Below are positions 43,085 to 52,760 of a DNA stretch of 64,000 nt, in pieces. The stretch's first letter is position 1; each line of letters opens with the position of its first letter. The notes below the pieces were generated by a model that had not been told where the DNA came from, ran no database searches, and saw only the letters and a program-made list of their open reading frames with translations. The stretch lies in the NCBI RefSeq assembly GCF_900115625.1, contig NZ_FOXD01000009.1, positions 1-64,000 of the forward strand, written 5' to 3'. The position numbers and the translations under genes are program-made. Origin of the DNA: Salibacterium halotolerans (GTDB lineage: Bacteria; Bacillota; Bacilli; Bacillales; Marinococcaceae).

Positions 43085-43852
43085 ATGACAATGAGACGTT
43101 TTGATGGAAGAGAGAAAAATGAGATGCGTCCGGTTATTATTGATACGGAATTTTTAAAACATCCGGAAGGCTCGGTGCTGATCACCGTGGGAGAAACCAA
43201 AGTTATCTGCACGGCGAGCATTGAGGACCGCGTTCCGCCATTTATGCGCAACAGCGGAAAAGGTTGGATTGCTGCAGAATATTCAATGCTGCCAAGAGCG
43301 ACCGAGCAGCGTAATATCAGGGAAGCAGCGAAAGGAAAACTGAGCGGACGAACGATGGAAATTCAGCGTTTAATCGGCCGGTCCCTGCGTTCTGTTGTTG
43401 ATTTGTCAAGCATCGGGGAGCGTACGATCTGGATTGACTGCGACGTCATTCAGGCAGACGGCGGCACACGGACTGCCTCCATTACAGGTGCATTTGTAGC
43501 CATGGCCATGGCAGTAAAATCTTTTGTAGAGGCAGGAAAAATCAAGACATGGCCGATTCTCGATTACCTGGCTGCTGTTTCTGTCGGAGTGGACGCTGGA
43601 CAGGAAGAACTGCTGGATTTATGCTATAAAGAGGATGCCGACGCAGCGGTGGATATGAATATTGTGATGACGGGAAATGGTGAATTGGTTGAACTGCAGG
43701 GGACGGGGGAAGAAGCTTCCTATTCCCGCGCACAGCTTAATTCCCTCCTGGACCTGGGGGAAAAAGGAATGAATGAACTGTTTCTGATCCAGAAAGAACT
43801 GCTCGGCTCCATTGATGAGGACATTCAAACAAAGAAGGAAGCGGTTGAGTAA
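43085..43852 (+). CDS. rph: Ribonuclease PH
   Basis: A phosphorolytic 3'-5' exoribonuclease that trims tRNA 3' ends. Conserved blocks include [59 protein letters not shown] and [20 protein letters not shown]. The length of 255 residues is standard. An AGGGGG site lies 7-8 nt before the first ATG; ATG 43091 is also possible. rdgB follows without a gap. Confidence 0.96.
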   Translation: MTMRRFDGREKNEMRPVIIDTEFLKHPEGSVLITVGETKVICTASIEDRVPPFMRNSGKGWIAAEYSMLPRATEQRNIREAAKGKLSGRTMEIQRLIGRSLRSVVDLSSIGERTIWIDCDVIQADGGTRTASITGAFVAMAMAVKSFVEAGKIKTWPILDYLAAVSVGVDAGQEELLDLCYKEDADAAVDMNIVMTGNGELVELQGTGEEASYSRAQLNSLLDLGEKGMNELFLIQKELLGSIDEDIQTKKEAVE

Positions 43853-44455
43853 ATGCGCACAATCATTATCGCAACCAAAAATGAAAACAAGGTAAAAGAA
43901 TTTCGTGACATGTTCGGTTCTGATGTGGCTGTCCAGTCCCTGCTTGATGTGGACATGGAAGATATACCCGAGACCGGGGTGACGTTTGAAGAGAACGCCT
44001 CCCTGAAGGCGGAAGCGATTGCCGGTGTGTATGAAGTGCCGGTTATTGCAGATGACTCCGGACTCGAAATCGATGCACTGAATGGACGTCCCGGTGTATA
44101 TTCCGCCCGTTATGCCGGGGAGGAAAAAAATGATGAAGCGAACACGGCCAAAGTGCTGCGGGAGCTCGAAGACGTACCGGAGGAAGAACGTTCGGCGCGT
44201 TTTGTCTGTGTGATTGCCGCAGCAGCGCCGAAAAAGACTACGGAAACATTCCGCGGAACGTGTGAAGGCAGCATAGCCTCGGCCAAATCAGGTACAAACG
44301 GTTTCGGCTATGATCCCATTTTTTATCTGCCGGAGCGCGGCGTCTGCATGGCAGAACTGCCGCCGGAAGAAAAAAATAAGATCAGCCACCGGTTCCGGGC
44401 TCTTCAGAAAATGAAAGAACAGAGCCTGAATATTACAGCGGACGAAGGAGAGTGA
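43853..44455 (+). CDS. rdgB: dITP/XTP pyrophosphatase (RdgB/HAM1 family)
   Basis: It hydrolyses non-canonical purine triphosphates (dITP, XTP) and keeps them out of DNA and RNA. The HAM1 motifs are visible: IIATKNENKVKEFRDMF, ETGVTFEENASLKA, VIADDSGLEIDALNGRPGVYSARYAG, and GTNGFGYDPIFYLPE with the general base. The length is 200. Its ATG directly follows the rph stop; it corresponds to B. subtilis YsnA. Confidence 0.95.
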   Translation: MRTIIIATKNENKVKEFRDMFGSDVAVQSLLDVDMEDIPETGVTFEENASLKAEAIAGVYEVPVIADDSGLEIDALNGRPGVYSARYAGEEKNDEANTAKVLRELEDVPEEERSARFVCVIAAAAPKKTTETFRGTCEGSIASAKSGTNGFGYDPIFYLPERGVCMAELPPEEKNKISHRFRALQKMKEQSLNITADEGE

Positions 44456-44460
44456 ATCCT

Positions 44461-44988
44461 ATGAAATGTTTAATCGTCAGTGACAGCCACGGCAGCCGGA
44501 CGGAACTCAGTGAAGTGATTGAACGTCACCGCGGCGAAGTGGATGCTGTCTTTCACTGCGGAGACTCTGAATTGTCCAAAGACTCTTCTATTCTGGATGG
44601 TGTACATACGGTACAGGGAAACGTGGACAAGCCCGACGAATTCCCTGAAGATATCGCTGAAACGGTAAAAGGGGTCCGGGTGTATGTCACCCACGGCCAC
44701 CTCTATAATATTAAAATGACCCACATTCCGCTTTCGTACCGTGTCGAAGAAACACAGTCGCGCATGGCATGTTTCGGCCACAGCCACCACCCGACCGCGT
44801 TTGAAGACCAGGGTGTTTTGTTCGTCAACCCGGGCAGTGTGATGCAGCCCCGCACCCGTCCGGAACAGACGTATGCGATCGCCTCCTTTGATGAATCCGG
44901 AGGAGCTGAAATACGCTTTTATGAACGGGAGTCGGCCGAAGAAGTAACCGATCTCTACGCTTCTTTCCCGGCTGGAACAAAAGAATAA
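44461..44988 (+). CDS. ysnB: YfcE/MJ0936-type metallophosphoesterase (YsnB)
   Basis: This is a small binuclear-metal phosphodiesterase; the substrate is unknown. Metal ligands appear in order: SDSHGSRTEL (D-x-H), FHCGDSEL, VQGNVDKPDE (GN-x-D), VTHGHLYN and CFGHSHHPT (GHSH), then VNPGSVMQPR. ATG 44461 lies 10 nt after AAGGAG; an in-frame GTG at 44452 is too close to it. The length is 175 residues. It ends the rph-rdgB-ysnB group. Confidence 0.9.
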   Translation: MKCLIVSDSHGSRTELSEVIERHRGEVDAVFHCGDSELSKDSSILDGVHTVQGNVDKPDEFPEDIAETVKGVRVYVTHGHLYNIKMTHIPLSYRVEETQSRMACFGHSHHPTAFEDQGVLFVNPGSVMQPRTRPEQTYAIASFDESGGAEIRFYERESAEEVTDLYASFPAGTKE

Positions 44989-44996
44989 AAGGTACG

Positions 44997-45039
44997 GACC
45001 ACGGCCTGGAGCCTCTGCTCCAGGTCCGGGCCGTTTTTT
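44997..45039 (+). terminator. Terminator of rph-rdgB-ysnB
   Basis: CCTGGAGC (45005-45012) pairs with GCTCCAGG (45017-45024), extended by outer GC pairs, with six T at 45034-45039. Confidence 0.75.
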
Positions 45040-45072
45040 CTTCTGTTCCTTTACACACTTTCAAAAATCGTA

Positions 45073-45104
45073 TTGACTTAAGGCGCCGGATATAATAATA
45101 TAAT
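45073..45104 (+). promoter_or_regulatory. Promoter of the tRNA-Arg gene
   Basis: TTGACT at 45073-45078 with a run of overlapping -10-like boxes: TAATAT at 45096 (17 nt) and TATAAT at 45099 (20 nt). Confidence 0.6.
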
Positions 45105-45131
45105 ATTTGTCGCTGAAAAAACATACGTCCT

Positions 45132-45208
45132 GTCCCAGTAGCTCAGTAGGATAGAGCAACGGCCTTCTAAGCCGTAGGTCGCAGGTTCGAATCCTGCCTG
45201 GGACACCA
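45132..45208 (+). tRNA. tRNA-Arg (anticodon UCU)
   Basis: The cloverleaf is complete: acceptor stem GTCCCAG/CTGGGAC, D arm GCTC...GAGC, anticodon stem ACGGC/GCCGT with loop CTTCTAA (anticodon TCT), T arm GCAGG-TTCGAAT-CCTGC, discriminator A and encoded CCA. It reads AGA and AGG codons. An accessory gene group starts right after it. Confidence 0.97.
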
Positions 45209-45222
45209 AAATCAAAAGTGCC

Positions 45223-45249
45223 AAACCCCTTGGGAGACAAGGGGTTTTT
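45223..45249 (+). terminator. Terminator of the tRNA gene
   Basis: A perfect 10-bp stem (AAACCCCTTG with CAAGGGGTTT) and a 5-nt loop followed by TTTT. Confidence 0.9.
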
Positions 45250-45471
45250 AATTTATATCCAACATTTCTGCTTTTCGTAAATCGCTCTGATTTTAGCTCT
45301 TTGGGGCAGGATTTATTTTCTCCCTGTTTCTCCGTAAAAAAACTCCTTAAAGTGATTGGCTGCTGCCCAATTCATTTTTTCCATAAAAGAAATGATTAAT
45401 TATTTTTATCAAACTCCATTATTTCACCCGGTTTGTGGCAAAATAACAGAAACGTTTTGAGGGGGAGTTTG

Positions 45472-46437
45472 GTGAGACTAAAAAGGTACATATTGACCAT
45501 AGCATTACTTGGGTCCATGTTGACACCAGTGATTCATGCTGAAGAAGGGGCAATGCCGGGATGTAATGGAATCACAAAAGAGGAAGGAATGGAAGCTGCT
45601 CCGGGTGCTGCTTTGAACATGCATTTTCTGGATGTAGGACAAGGTGACAGCATCTTAGTGGAGCCCACTGGTGCCGGAGGAAATATTCTTATTGACGGAG
45701 GCATGCACGGATCGGGAGAAGTAATCATTGATTATTTAGAAAAAGAGCATATCGACAGCTTGGAATGGGTTGTGGCAACACATCCGGATGTCGATCATAT
45801 CGGCGGATTAATTAAGGTATTGAAAGAAGTAGAAGTAAAAAATGTGCTGGATAGCGGAAAAGAGCATACGACGGAAACGTATCAGAAGTACCTTGAAGTA
45901 ATAGATGAACAGGATATTCATGTTGTAAAAGCAGTAGAAGGGGAATATTTAGACACGCAGGCTGCTGAAGTGCAAATTCTGAATGGATATCATGACAGCG
46001 ATGTTATCAATAAATCCTCTATTGTCCTTCATTTCACCTATGGAGAAACAAAAGCGTTATTAACGGGGGACGCTACGATTGAAAATGAAGTAGAAATGAT
46101 GGAAAAATACGATGTCGTGTCCGACATGCTGAAGGTTGGTCACCACGGGGCAGATACATCAACAAGTGCTCAATTTGTGGAAGCAGTGGATCCTGAAACA
46201 GCGTTTCTGTCTTACGGCGAAAATAATTACGGCCACCCTTCTGAAAATGTTGTAGGAATTTTGAAAGATGCTGAAGTTGAACTATACAGCACGTATGAAT
46301 CCGGAAATATTGAAGTTTCGCTGTATCCTCAAGGTCCCAAGGTGCTATCATCAGAGCCTTGGACCGGTGATGGAAATGAAAATGTAGATAACAAAGACTT
46401 TATAATTGATATGCCACTGGGTATGATATGTGGGTAG
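45472..46437 (+). CDS. Secreted metallo-beta-lactamase-fold hydrolase, ComEC-like
   Basis: The 321-residue protein has an N-terminal signal peptide (KRYILTIALLGSMLTPVIHA) and a MBL-fold domain of the ComEC/Rec2 C-terminal type: HFLDVGQGDSILVEP, ATHPDVDHIGG (metal site), ALLTGDATIENE, KVGHHGADTST and SYGENNYGHPS. Such domains act as exported nucleases or phosphodiesterases; here the transmembrane channel part of ComEC is absent. I set GTG 45472 behind GGGGGAG; TTG 45469 is possible. The gene is visibly more AT-rich than its neighbours. DUF3006 follows at once. Confidence 0.85.
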   Translation: MRLKRYILTIALLGSMLTPVIHAEEGAMPGCNGITKEEGMEAAPGAALNMHFLDVGQGDSILVEPTGAGGNILIDGGMHGSGEVIIDYLEKEHIDSLEWVVATHPDVDHIGGLIKVLKEVEVKNVLDSGKEHTTETYQKYLEVIDEQDIHVVKAVEGEYLDTQAAEVQILNGYHDSDVINKSSIVLHFTYGETKALLTGDATIENEVEMMEKYDVVSDMLKVGHHGADTSTSAQFVEAVDPETAFLSYGENNYGHPSENVVGILKDAEVELYSTYESGNIEVSLYPQGPKVLSSEPWTGDGNENVDNKDFIIDMPLGMICG

Positions 46438-46447
46438 GAGGGTTTAT

Positions 46448-46690
46448 TTGAAAAAATACACGGTCGATAGGTTGGAGGGGGAACTGGCCATTCTCCTTCC
46501 TGCCGGCGATGAAAGCATAAAGAAAGAGATATTAACAAAACAACTTCCTGCCGGTTTAAAGGAAGGTGATGTCATAGAAGTTGAATGTAACGGAGATGGA
46601 ATAGTGCGGGAAGCTGTAGTAAATTATCAGGAAACAAAATACCGAAAACAAAAAGCCCAATCAACCCTTCAGAAGCTGAAGAATAAATAG
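46448..46690 (+). CDS. DUF3006 protein
   Basis: The 80-residue protein opens with KKYTVDRLEGELAILLPAGDES and has GLKEGDVIEVECNGDGIV, the small beta-barrel-like DUF3006 pattern. DUF3006 genes commonly follow MBL hydrolases such as the one at 45472; function unknown. The start is TTG at 46448, 5 nt behind GGAGGG, which overlaps the stop of the hydrolase gene, so the two are coupled. The 181 bp after it hold only a terminator. Confidence 0.75.
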   Translation: MKKYTVDRLEGELAILLPAGDESIKKEILTKQLPAGLKEGDVIEVECNGDGIVREAVVNYQETKYRKQKAQSTLQKLKNK

Positions 46691-46831
46691 GTGGGAACAG
46701 AAACTAATAAATACCATGATATTATCGATGGGGGGGCCTTGATTTAGTGAATCCCGGCGTCTTCTTTTGTTTTCTCCGAGGAATAAATATGGAAAGAAAT
46801 ACTCGAACAGAGAGAAAGAAGTAATAGAAAG

Positions 46832-46870
46832 CGGAATGTGAGACAACTTTTCTCTCACATTCCGATTCTT
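46832..46870 (+). terminator. Terminator after the MBL-DUF3006 pair
   Basis: A perfect 12-bp stem (CGGAATGTGAGA with TCTCACATTCCG) with a 9-nt loop, followed by ATTCTTT. Confidence 0.75.
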
Positions 46871-46871
46871 T

Positions 46872-47084
46872 GTGAATGGGATGGCATACGGGAAGTACAT
46901 ACTGTCTGCGGTAATTTATGAACAACTGCAGAACATTAGAGGAGTCGGTCCTGCGATTGTAGAGAACACTATCAAATCCAGAAATATAAACGGGCAGTTT
47001 GAATCGATGGATGAGCTGAATAATGTTTCTTACATCGGGATGGCAACAATTGAGGCAATGCGGCCGAACATCACTATAAGTTAA
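46872..47084 (+). pseudogene. Orphan helix-hairpin-helix domain (ComEA-like), probably a remnant
   Basis: The frame encodes about 70 residues with the ComEA-type double HhH pattern (LQNIRGVGPAIVENTIKSR, NGQFESMDELNNVSYIGMATIEAMRP). It has no signal peptide, no ribosome-binding site at its GTG, and begins immediately after a terminator hairpin. MBL hydrolases of this type often carry such a C-terminal HhH, so it may be a broken-off end of one. A short functional DNA-binding protein cannot be excluded. Confidence 0.5.
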
Positions 47085-47194
47085 TTATTTCCATTTTTTC
47101 TTGATAGACGGACATCTGTTCTGTTAAAGACTTGTCGTGATGAAAACACAGGCCGAAAGCGGTGCAGATGCCCGCTGTTTTCTGCAGGAATAAA

Positions 47195-47223
47195 TTGATT
47201 TATCAGGACGCTGCCTATACAAT
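47195..47223 (+). promoter_or_regulatory. Promoter of the methyltransferase gene
   Basis: TTGATT (47195-47200) and TACAAT (47218-47223) with 17 nt spacing, 60 nt before the gene. Confidence 0.55.
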
Positions 47224-47282
47224 TGGAACGGACCTTTAACCGATACGGTAGCACGTTTTTTGAATCGAAAGGGATGACATTC

Positions 47283-47927
47283 ATGAATGAAGAGCAACTA
47301 GTAACATATCAAAAACAGTACTTCCATAATCTGTACAGCAGTTATAATCTATTTGAAAAAGGGTCCTGGCTCGAGAAGCCGTCGCCCTTTATTCAACGTT
47401 ATATTCCGGTGGTTCAGCGGATTCCGGACAGCCGTGTGCTCGATCTTGGTGCCGGTCCGGGAAGGCACGCGCTTGCCATCGCAGGTTCGGCCGCGGCTAT
47501 GAATACAGAGGTGACAGCGGTCGATCATCTTCCCCTTGCGGTCGAACAGCTCAAAACGAACAGCGGCCGCTTCGGCGTGCAAGCAAATATCAAACCGGTT
47601 CATGAAAAAGTGGAGAACACAGCGATAGAGGAGCAGTATTACCACTGGATCCTGGCTGTCCACCTGCTGGAACACATTCCGTCCCAGAAAGACCGGGAAA
47701 TGCTTCTATCCCGTATCGAAGCCGGTGTGGTATATAAGCGCTATGTCACGATTGTGATGAACACGGATCAATCTCAAGATACACATCCGGATCCGGTCTG
47801 GAATCCAACGTGGCAGGAAGCGGTTGATTTACTGCGGAAGGCATTTGCCTCCTGGAGGGTGGTGGTTGAGAAAGTGGACAGGCATGCAGAAAACAACACT
47901 CTCACGTTTTTGGCTCAGAAAGAATAA
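47283..47927 (+). CDS. Class I SAM-dependent methyltransferase
   Basis: The 214-residue protein has the Rossmann motif I RVLDLGAGPGRHALAIA followed by the acidic end of strand 2 (VTAVDHLP) and a motif near WILAVHLLEHIP. The substrate is unknown. ATG 47283 is 10 nt behind AAAGGG; the ATG at 47274 directly abuts it. It stands alone with its own promoter in the accessory group after the tRNA and is not part of the B. subtilis backbone. Confidence 0.8.
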   Translation: MNEEQLVTYQKQYFHNLYSSYNLFEKGSWLEKPSPFIQRYIPVVQRIPDSRVLDLGAGPGRHALAIAGSAAAMNTEVTAVDHLPLAVEQLKTNSGRFGVQANIKPVHEKVENTAIEEQYYHWILAVHLLEHIPSQKDREMLLSRIEAGVVYKRYVTIVMNTDQSQDTHPDPVWNPTWQEAVDLLRKAFASWRVVVEKVDRHAENNTLTFLAQKE

Positions 47928-48035
47928 AATTTTTGTTAGAGAAATAATCCGACAAAAAGCTTGATAAATAGACGGTGTAACCGCATTCAAATTTATCTTC
48001 TCTTTTTGAATCGTCTAATAATTTTAAAAAAGGGA

Positions 48036-48064
48036 TTGACCAAAACCTTTAACCGGCGTATTAT
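48036..48064 (+). promoter_or_regulatory. SigA promoter of ilvE
   Basis: TTGACC (48036-48041) and TATTAT (48059-48064) with 17 nt spacing; an overlapping TATAAT lies at 48062-48067. Confidence 0.65.
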
Positions 48065-48092
48065 AATCGTCAAACACGTAATTGACACGGAA

Positions 48093-48107
48093 AATTTTCA
48101 GAATAAC
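48093..48107 (+). promoter_or_regulatory. CodY box before ilvE
   Basis: AATTTTCAGAATAAC matches the 15-bp CodY motif AATTTTCWGAAAATT at 12 positions. It lies downstream of the promoter and 53 nt before the gene, where bound CodY would block transcription when branched-chain amino acids are plentiful. Confidence 0.55.
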
Positions 48108-48159
48108 CATGCATTTACGTTACCGTTTAATATTGAAGGAACATCAGAGGTGATCGGGC

Positions 48160-49065
48160 ATGGGGGAACAATGGATTTATCTGGACGGAGAATTTGTGGA
48201 GAAAGAAAATGCGAAAATTTCCGTTTTTGATCATGGTTTTCTCTACGGTGACGGCGTATTTGAAGGCATCCGTGTCTATAACGGCAATGTTTACAAACTT
48301 GATGAACACCTTGTCCGCCTTTATAATTCCGCAAAGTCGATAATGCTTGACATTCCGTACACGAAACAGGACCTCACTGACGTTATTGTGGAGACACTGA
48401 AAAAGAACAATCTCCGCGATGCCTATATTCGTCTCGTCGTTTCCCGCGGAGTCGGCAATCTCGGTCTGGATCCCGCGTCTTGTGCGCGCCCGCAGCTTGT
48501 CGTCATTGCGGAGAAACTCGCTATTTATCCGAAAGAGTTTTATGAAAAAGGTCTGGATATTGTCACCGTTGCAACAAGAAGAAACCGCCCGGATGTATTG
48601 AGCCCTAAAGTAAAATCATTGAATTATCTAAATAATATTCTTGTAAAGATTGAAGCCGGTCTTGCCGGTGTGAATGAAGCATTGATGCTGAATAACGAAG
48701 GGTATGTGGCGGAAGGTTCCGCAGATAACATTTTCATTCTGCGTGAAGGTGTGCTGTATACACCTCCCGGCTACGTGGGAGCTCTTGAAGGAATTACCCG
48801 TCAGGCGATTGTTGAACTTGCCGTTGAAATGGGTTATGATTTAAGAGAAGACCCTTTTACACGACATGATGTTTATACATCCGATGAAGTGTTTCTTACC
48901 GGGACAGCTGCTGAAGTTATTGCGGTTGTCAAGGTGGACGGCCGTATTATCGGCGATGGAAAGCCGGGTAAAGAAACGCAGCGGATACTGGAAGCATTTC
49001 GTAACAAAGTAGAACAGGACGGCGTAAGCATGGAAGCGCCCCGTTCAGAAGTCGAAATAACTTGA
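48160..49065 (+). CDS. ilvE: Branched-chain amino acid aminotransferase
   Basis: It makes Val, Leu and Ile from their 2-oxo acids with glutamate as donor. It is a PLP fold-type IV enzyme: FDHGFLYGDGVFEGIRVYNG at the N-terminus, the PLP Lys in VKSLNYLNNILVK, the EGSADNIF motif, and FLTGTAAEV near the end. The length is 301 residues. A GAGGTG site precedes ATG 48160. It stands upstream of the ilv-leu operon with its own promoter and CodY box. Confidence 0.95.
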   Translation: MGEQWIYLDGEFVEKENAKISVFDHGFLYGDGVFEGIRVYNGNVYKLDEHLVRLYNSAKSIMLDIPYTKQDLTDVIVETLKKNNLRDAYIRLVVSRGVGNLGLDPASCARPQLVVIAEKLAIYPKEFYEKGLDIVTVATRRNRPDVLSPKVKSLNYLNNILVKIEAGLAGVNEALMLNNEGYVAEGSADNIFILREGVLYTPPGYVGALEGITRQAIVELAVEMGYDLREDPFTRHDVYTSDEVFLTGTAAEVIAVVKVDGRIIGDGKPGKETQRILEAFRNKVEQDGVSMEAPRSEVEIT

Positions 49066-49099
49066 AACAGACGGGATTGTACGTCCCGGTGTCTATACG

Positions 49100-49419
49100 A
49101 AAACAGTCAAATAGAGAAATACGCTGAAGAGGACCAGTAGTCTGCATTCCGGCCTTCACAGAGATCCGTGCATGCTGAGAAACGGAACTGCCGCTGTAGA
49201 TGAACTCCCCTCTGAGTGCCTGTGTGAAAGCTTAACTGCCGGTAATGCAGGCCGGGTGCAGGAATGTACACTTCACCCGTTATCATAACAGGCGGAACAA
49301 AGCAGTCGTTCCGCCGCCGAGGCGGCTGTTGCCGCAAAAAAGGGTGGTACCGTGGAAAGCAGTCTTTCCGCCCCTTTAACTGGATTCATTCTGGTTAAAG
49401 GGCGGAAAGACTTTTTTTA
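49100..49419 (+). promoter_or_regulatory. T-box leader, leucine-specific (ilvBHC-leuABCD)
   Basis: The T-box AAGGGTGGTACCGTGG (49340-49355) is followed by a 19-20-bp terminator stem (49361-49412) and a T run. Stem I begins near AGAGGACCAGTAG; the specifier CTC at 49205-49207 in the context TGAACTCCC reads leucine, as in the B. subtilis ilv-leu leader. Confidence 0.93.
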
Positions 49420-49467
49420 TTTGACGTTCCGCCGACCAAGAAAACTATGTATAAGGAGGAAGCAGAG

Positions 49468-51195
49468 ATGGGACCAGAGACAAAAGAAATGCAGGACCGC
49501 GAACTCAAAGACGAAAGCCAGGAAATGACGGGAGCCAGCATGCTTATTCAGGCGCTTGCGCGGGAGAATGTCGAAGTCGTCTTCGGCTATCCAGGCGGTG
49601 CAAATTTAACCACCTATGATGAAATTTACAGAACAGGAATGCATCATGTGCTTGCCCGTCATGAGCAGGGGGCGGTACATGCAGCGGAAGGGTATGCCAG
49701 AGTTTCCGGAAATCCCGGAGTCTGTATCGTCACCTCAGGTCCCGGAGCGACAAACGTTGTCACCGGTATTGCCGATGCCATGATTGACTCGCTTCCTCTC
49801 GTTGTTATTACCGGTCAGGTGGCTACAAACGCAATCGGAACCGATGCCTTCCAGGAGGCCGATGTTATTGGGGTGACGATGCCGATTACAAAACACAATT
49901 TTCAGGCGCGGGAAGTAGAAGATCTTCCCCGGATGATCAAGGAAGCTTTTCACATTGCTTCCACCGGCCGGCCCGGTCCTGTATTAATTGATATGCCCAA
50001 AGACATTGCGGCGGCGTCCGGTATTTTCAACTACGATCAACCGGTGGAACTTCCCGGCTATCAGCCGACTGTCGTTCCCAACAAGCTTCAGATTAAAAAA
50101 TTGGCCGATGCCTTAACGGCAGCAGAAAAGCCTGTCGTTCTCACCGGAGCCGGAGTACTTCACGCCGGTGGATCCGATGAACTTTATGAGTATATTACGA
50201 AGCAGCAGATTCCTGCAGCGAGCACGCTGCTCGGTCTCGGAGCTTTCCCGGGAACCCACGACCTGTCGCTTGGCATGGTCGGCATGCACGGCACCTACAC
50301 CGCGAACATGGCTCTGCATGAATCCGACCTTTTAATCAGCATCGGCGCACGCTTTGATGACAGGGTGACCGGCGCGCTCAAACACTTCGCGCCGAATGCC
50401 AAAGTGGCCCATATCGATATCGATCCGGCCGAAATCGGCAAAAATATCGAAACCGAGATTCCTGTAGTGGGAGATGCGAAAGAAGCGCTGCGCATGCTGA
50501 ATGAATACAACGGCACTCCGGGCGACTTCACGAAATGGAAAGAGCAGCTTGCTGCATGGCAGGAAGAATATCCGCTCTGGTATCACGAAGAGAAGGATTA
50601 TCTCAAACCGCAGCACTTGATGGAAATGATTTATGAAGAAACGAAAGGCGAGGCTGTCGTGACGACAGACGTTGGTCAGCATCAGATGTGGGCTGCCCAG
50701 TACTACAAGTTCGACCGCCCCGATTCCTGGGTGACGTCCGGTGGACTCGGAACCATGGGATTCGGCTTTCCATCAGCTATCGGCGCCCAGTTCGCCGCAC
50801 CGGACCGGCAGGTTGTAGCCGTGCTCGGCGACGCCGGATTCCAGATGACGGCGCAGGAAATGTCGATTCTGCAGGAATTGAATCTGCCGGTGAAAATTAT
50901 TCTTGTAAATAATGCTTCTCTCGGTATGGTCCGTCAGTGGCAGGAATTATTCTATGACGAGCGTTATTCCAACTCGATTTTTCCTATCCAGCCGGACTTT
51001 GTGAAAATGGCGGAAGCCTACAACATTAAGGGCTGGAAAATAGAAGATCCAAAGGAGATGCATCAGGCGCTGCGAGACGCTCTCACCTATGATGGTCCGG
51101 TGCTGATGGACTGCCGGGTGGAAAAAGAAGAAAATGTCTATCCGATGATCGCACCTGGAAAAGGCCATCATGAAATGGAGGGAATTAAGCCGTGA
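49468..51195 (+). CDS. ilvB: Acetolactate synthase, large catalytic subunit
   Basis: The ThDP enzyme makes acetolactate or acetohydroxybutyrate, the first common step of branched-chain amino acid synthesis. Visible are the catalytic Glu region [13 protein letters not shown]...[32 protein letters not shown], the FAD/quinone-like middle domain and the ThDP motif [32 protein letters not shown] 49468 is 8-9 nt behind AAGGAGG; ATG 49447 lies before that site. The length is 575 residues. Confidence 0.96.
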   Translation: MGPETKEMQDRELKDESQEMTGASMLIQALARENVEVVFGYPGGANLTTYDEIYRTGMHHVLARHEQGAVHAAEGYARVSGNPGVCIVTSGPGATNVVTGIADAMIDSLPLVVITGQVATNAIGTDAFQEADVIGVTMPITKHNFQAREVEDLPRMIKEAFHIASTGRPGPVLIDMPKDIAAASGIFNYDQPVELPGYQPTVVPNKLQIKKLADALTAAEKPVVLTGAGVLHAGGSDELYEYITKQQIPAASTLLGLGAFPGTHDLSLGMVGMHGTYTANMALHESDLLISIGARFDDRVTGALKHFAPNAKVAHIDIDPAEIGKNIETEIPVVGDAKEALRMLNEYNGTPGDFTKWKEQLAAWQEEYPLWYHEEKDYLKPQHLMEMIYEETKGEAVVTTDVGQHQMWAAQYYKFDRPDSWVTSGGLGTMGFGFPSAIGAQFAAPDRQVVAVLGDAGFQMTAQEMSILQELNLPVKIILVNNASLGMVRQWQELFYDERYSNSIFPIQPDFVKMAEAYNIKGWKIEDPKEMHQALRDALTYDGPVLMDCRVEKEENVYPMIAPGKGHHEMEGIKP

Positions 51196-51713
51196 AACGC
51201 ACCATCGTTGCAACAGTAAATAACAGTTCCGGAGTGATGAACAGGATTACAGGGTTGTTTGCCCGGAGGCAGTTTAACATTGAGAGCATCACCGTCGGCA
51301 TGACAGAGAACCCTGACATTTCGCGTATGACGTTTGTTGTGAATGTCGATAACGAACGCGGACTGGATCAGGTGATCAAGCAGCTCAACAAACAGGTGGA
51401 TGTGCTGAAAGTGCGGGATATTACCGATGATTCGATCATTGAAAGAGAGCTGGCGCTTGTTAAAGTGGTCGCCGCTCCGCAGCATCGAGGAGAAATATCC
51501 GCGCTTGCCGAGCCGTTCCGCGCTTCTGTAGTGGATGTCGGCCGGGAGAGCATTACGCTCCAGGTGACCGGCGATCAACAGAAAGTGGAAGCTTTGATTG
51601 ATCTTTTGAAACCATACGGCATTAAAGAACTTGCCCGTACCGGCATCACTGCTTTCAAACGGGGCCCGGTTAAAAGTGATTTTGAAACACCAAGGTATTC
51701 TATTCTAAATTAA
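51192..51713 (+). CDS. ilvH: Acetolactate synthase, small regulatory subunit
   Basis: It activates IlvB and confers valine feedback. An N-terminal ACT domain ([35 protein letters not shown]) is followed by the C-terminal domain ending in [13 protein letters not shown]. The length is 173. The GTG start overlaps the ilvB stop by 4 nt, so translation is coupled. Confidence 0.95.
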   Translation: MKRTIVATVNNSSGVMNRITGLFARRQFNIESITVGMTENPDISRMTFVVNVDNERGLDQVIKQLNKQVDVLKVRDITDDSIIERELALVKVVAAPQHRGEISALAEPFRASVVDVGRESITLQVTGDQQKVEALIDLLKPYGIKELARTGITAFKRGPVKSDFETPRYSILN

Positions 51714-52745
<1,032 letters not shown>

Positions 52746-52760
52746 AAAGGAGTGGTGACT

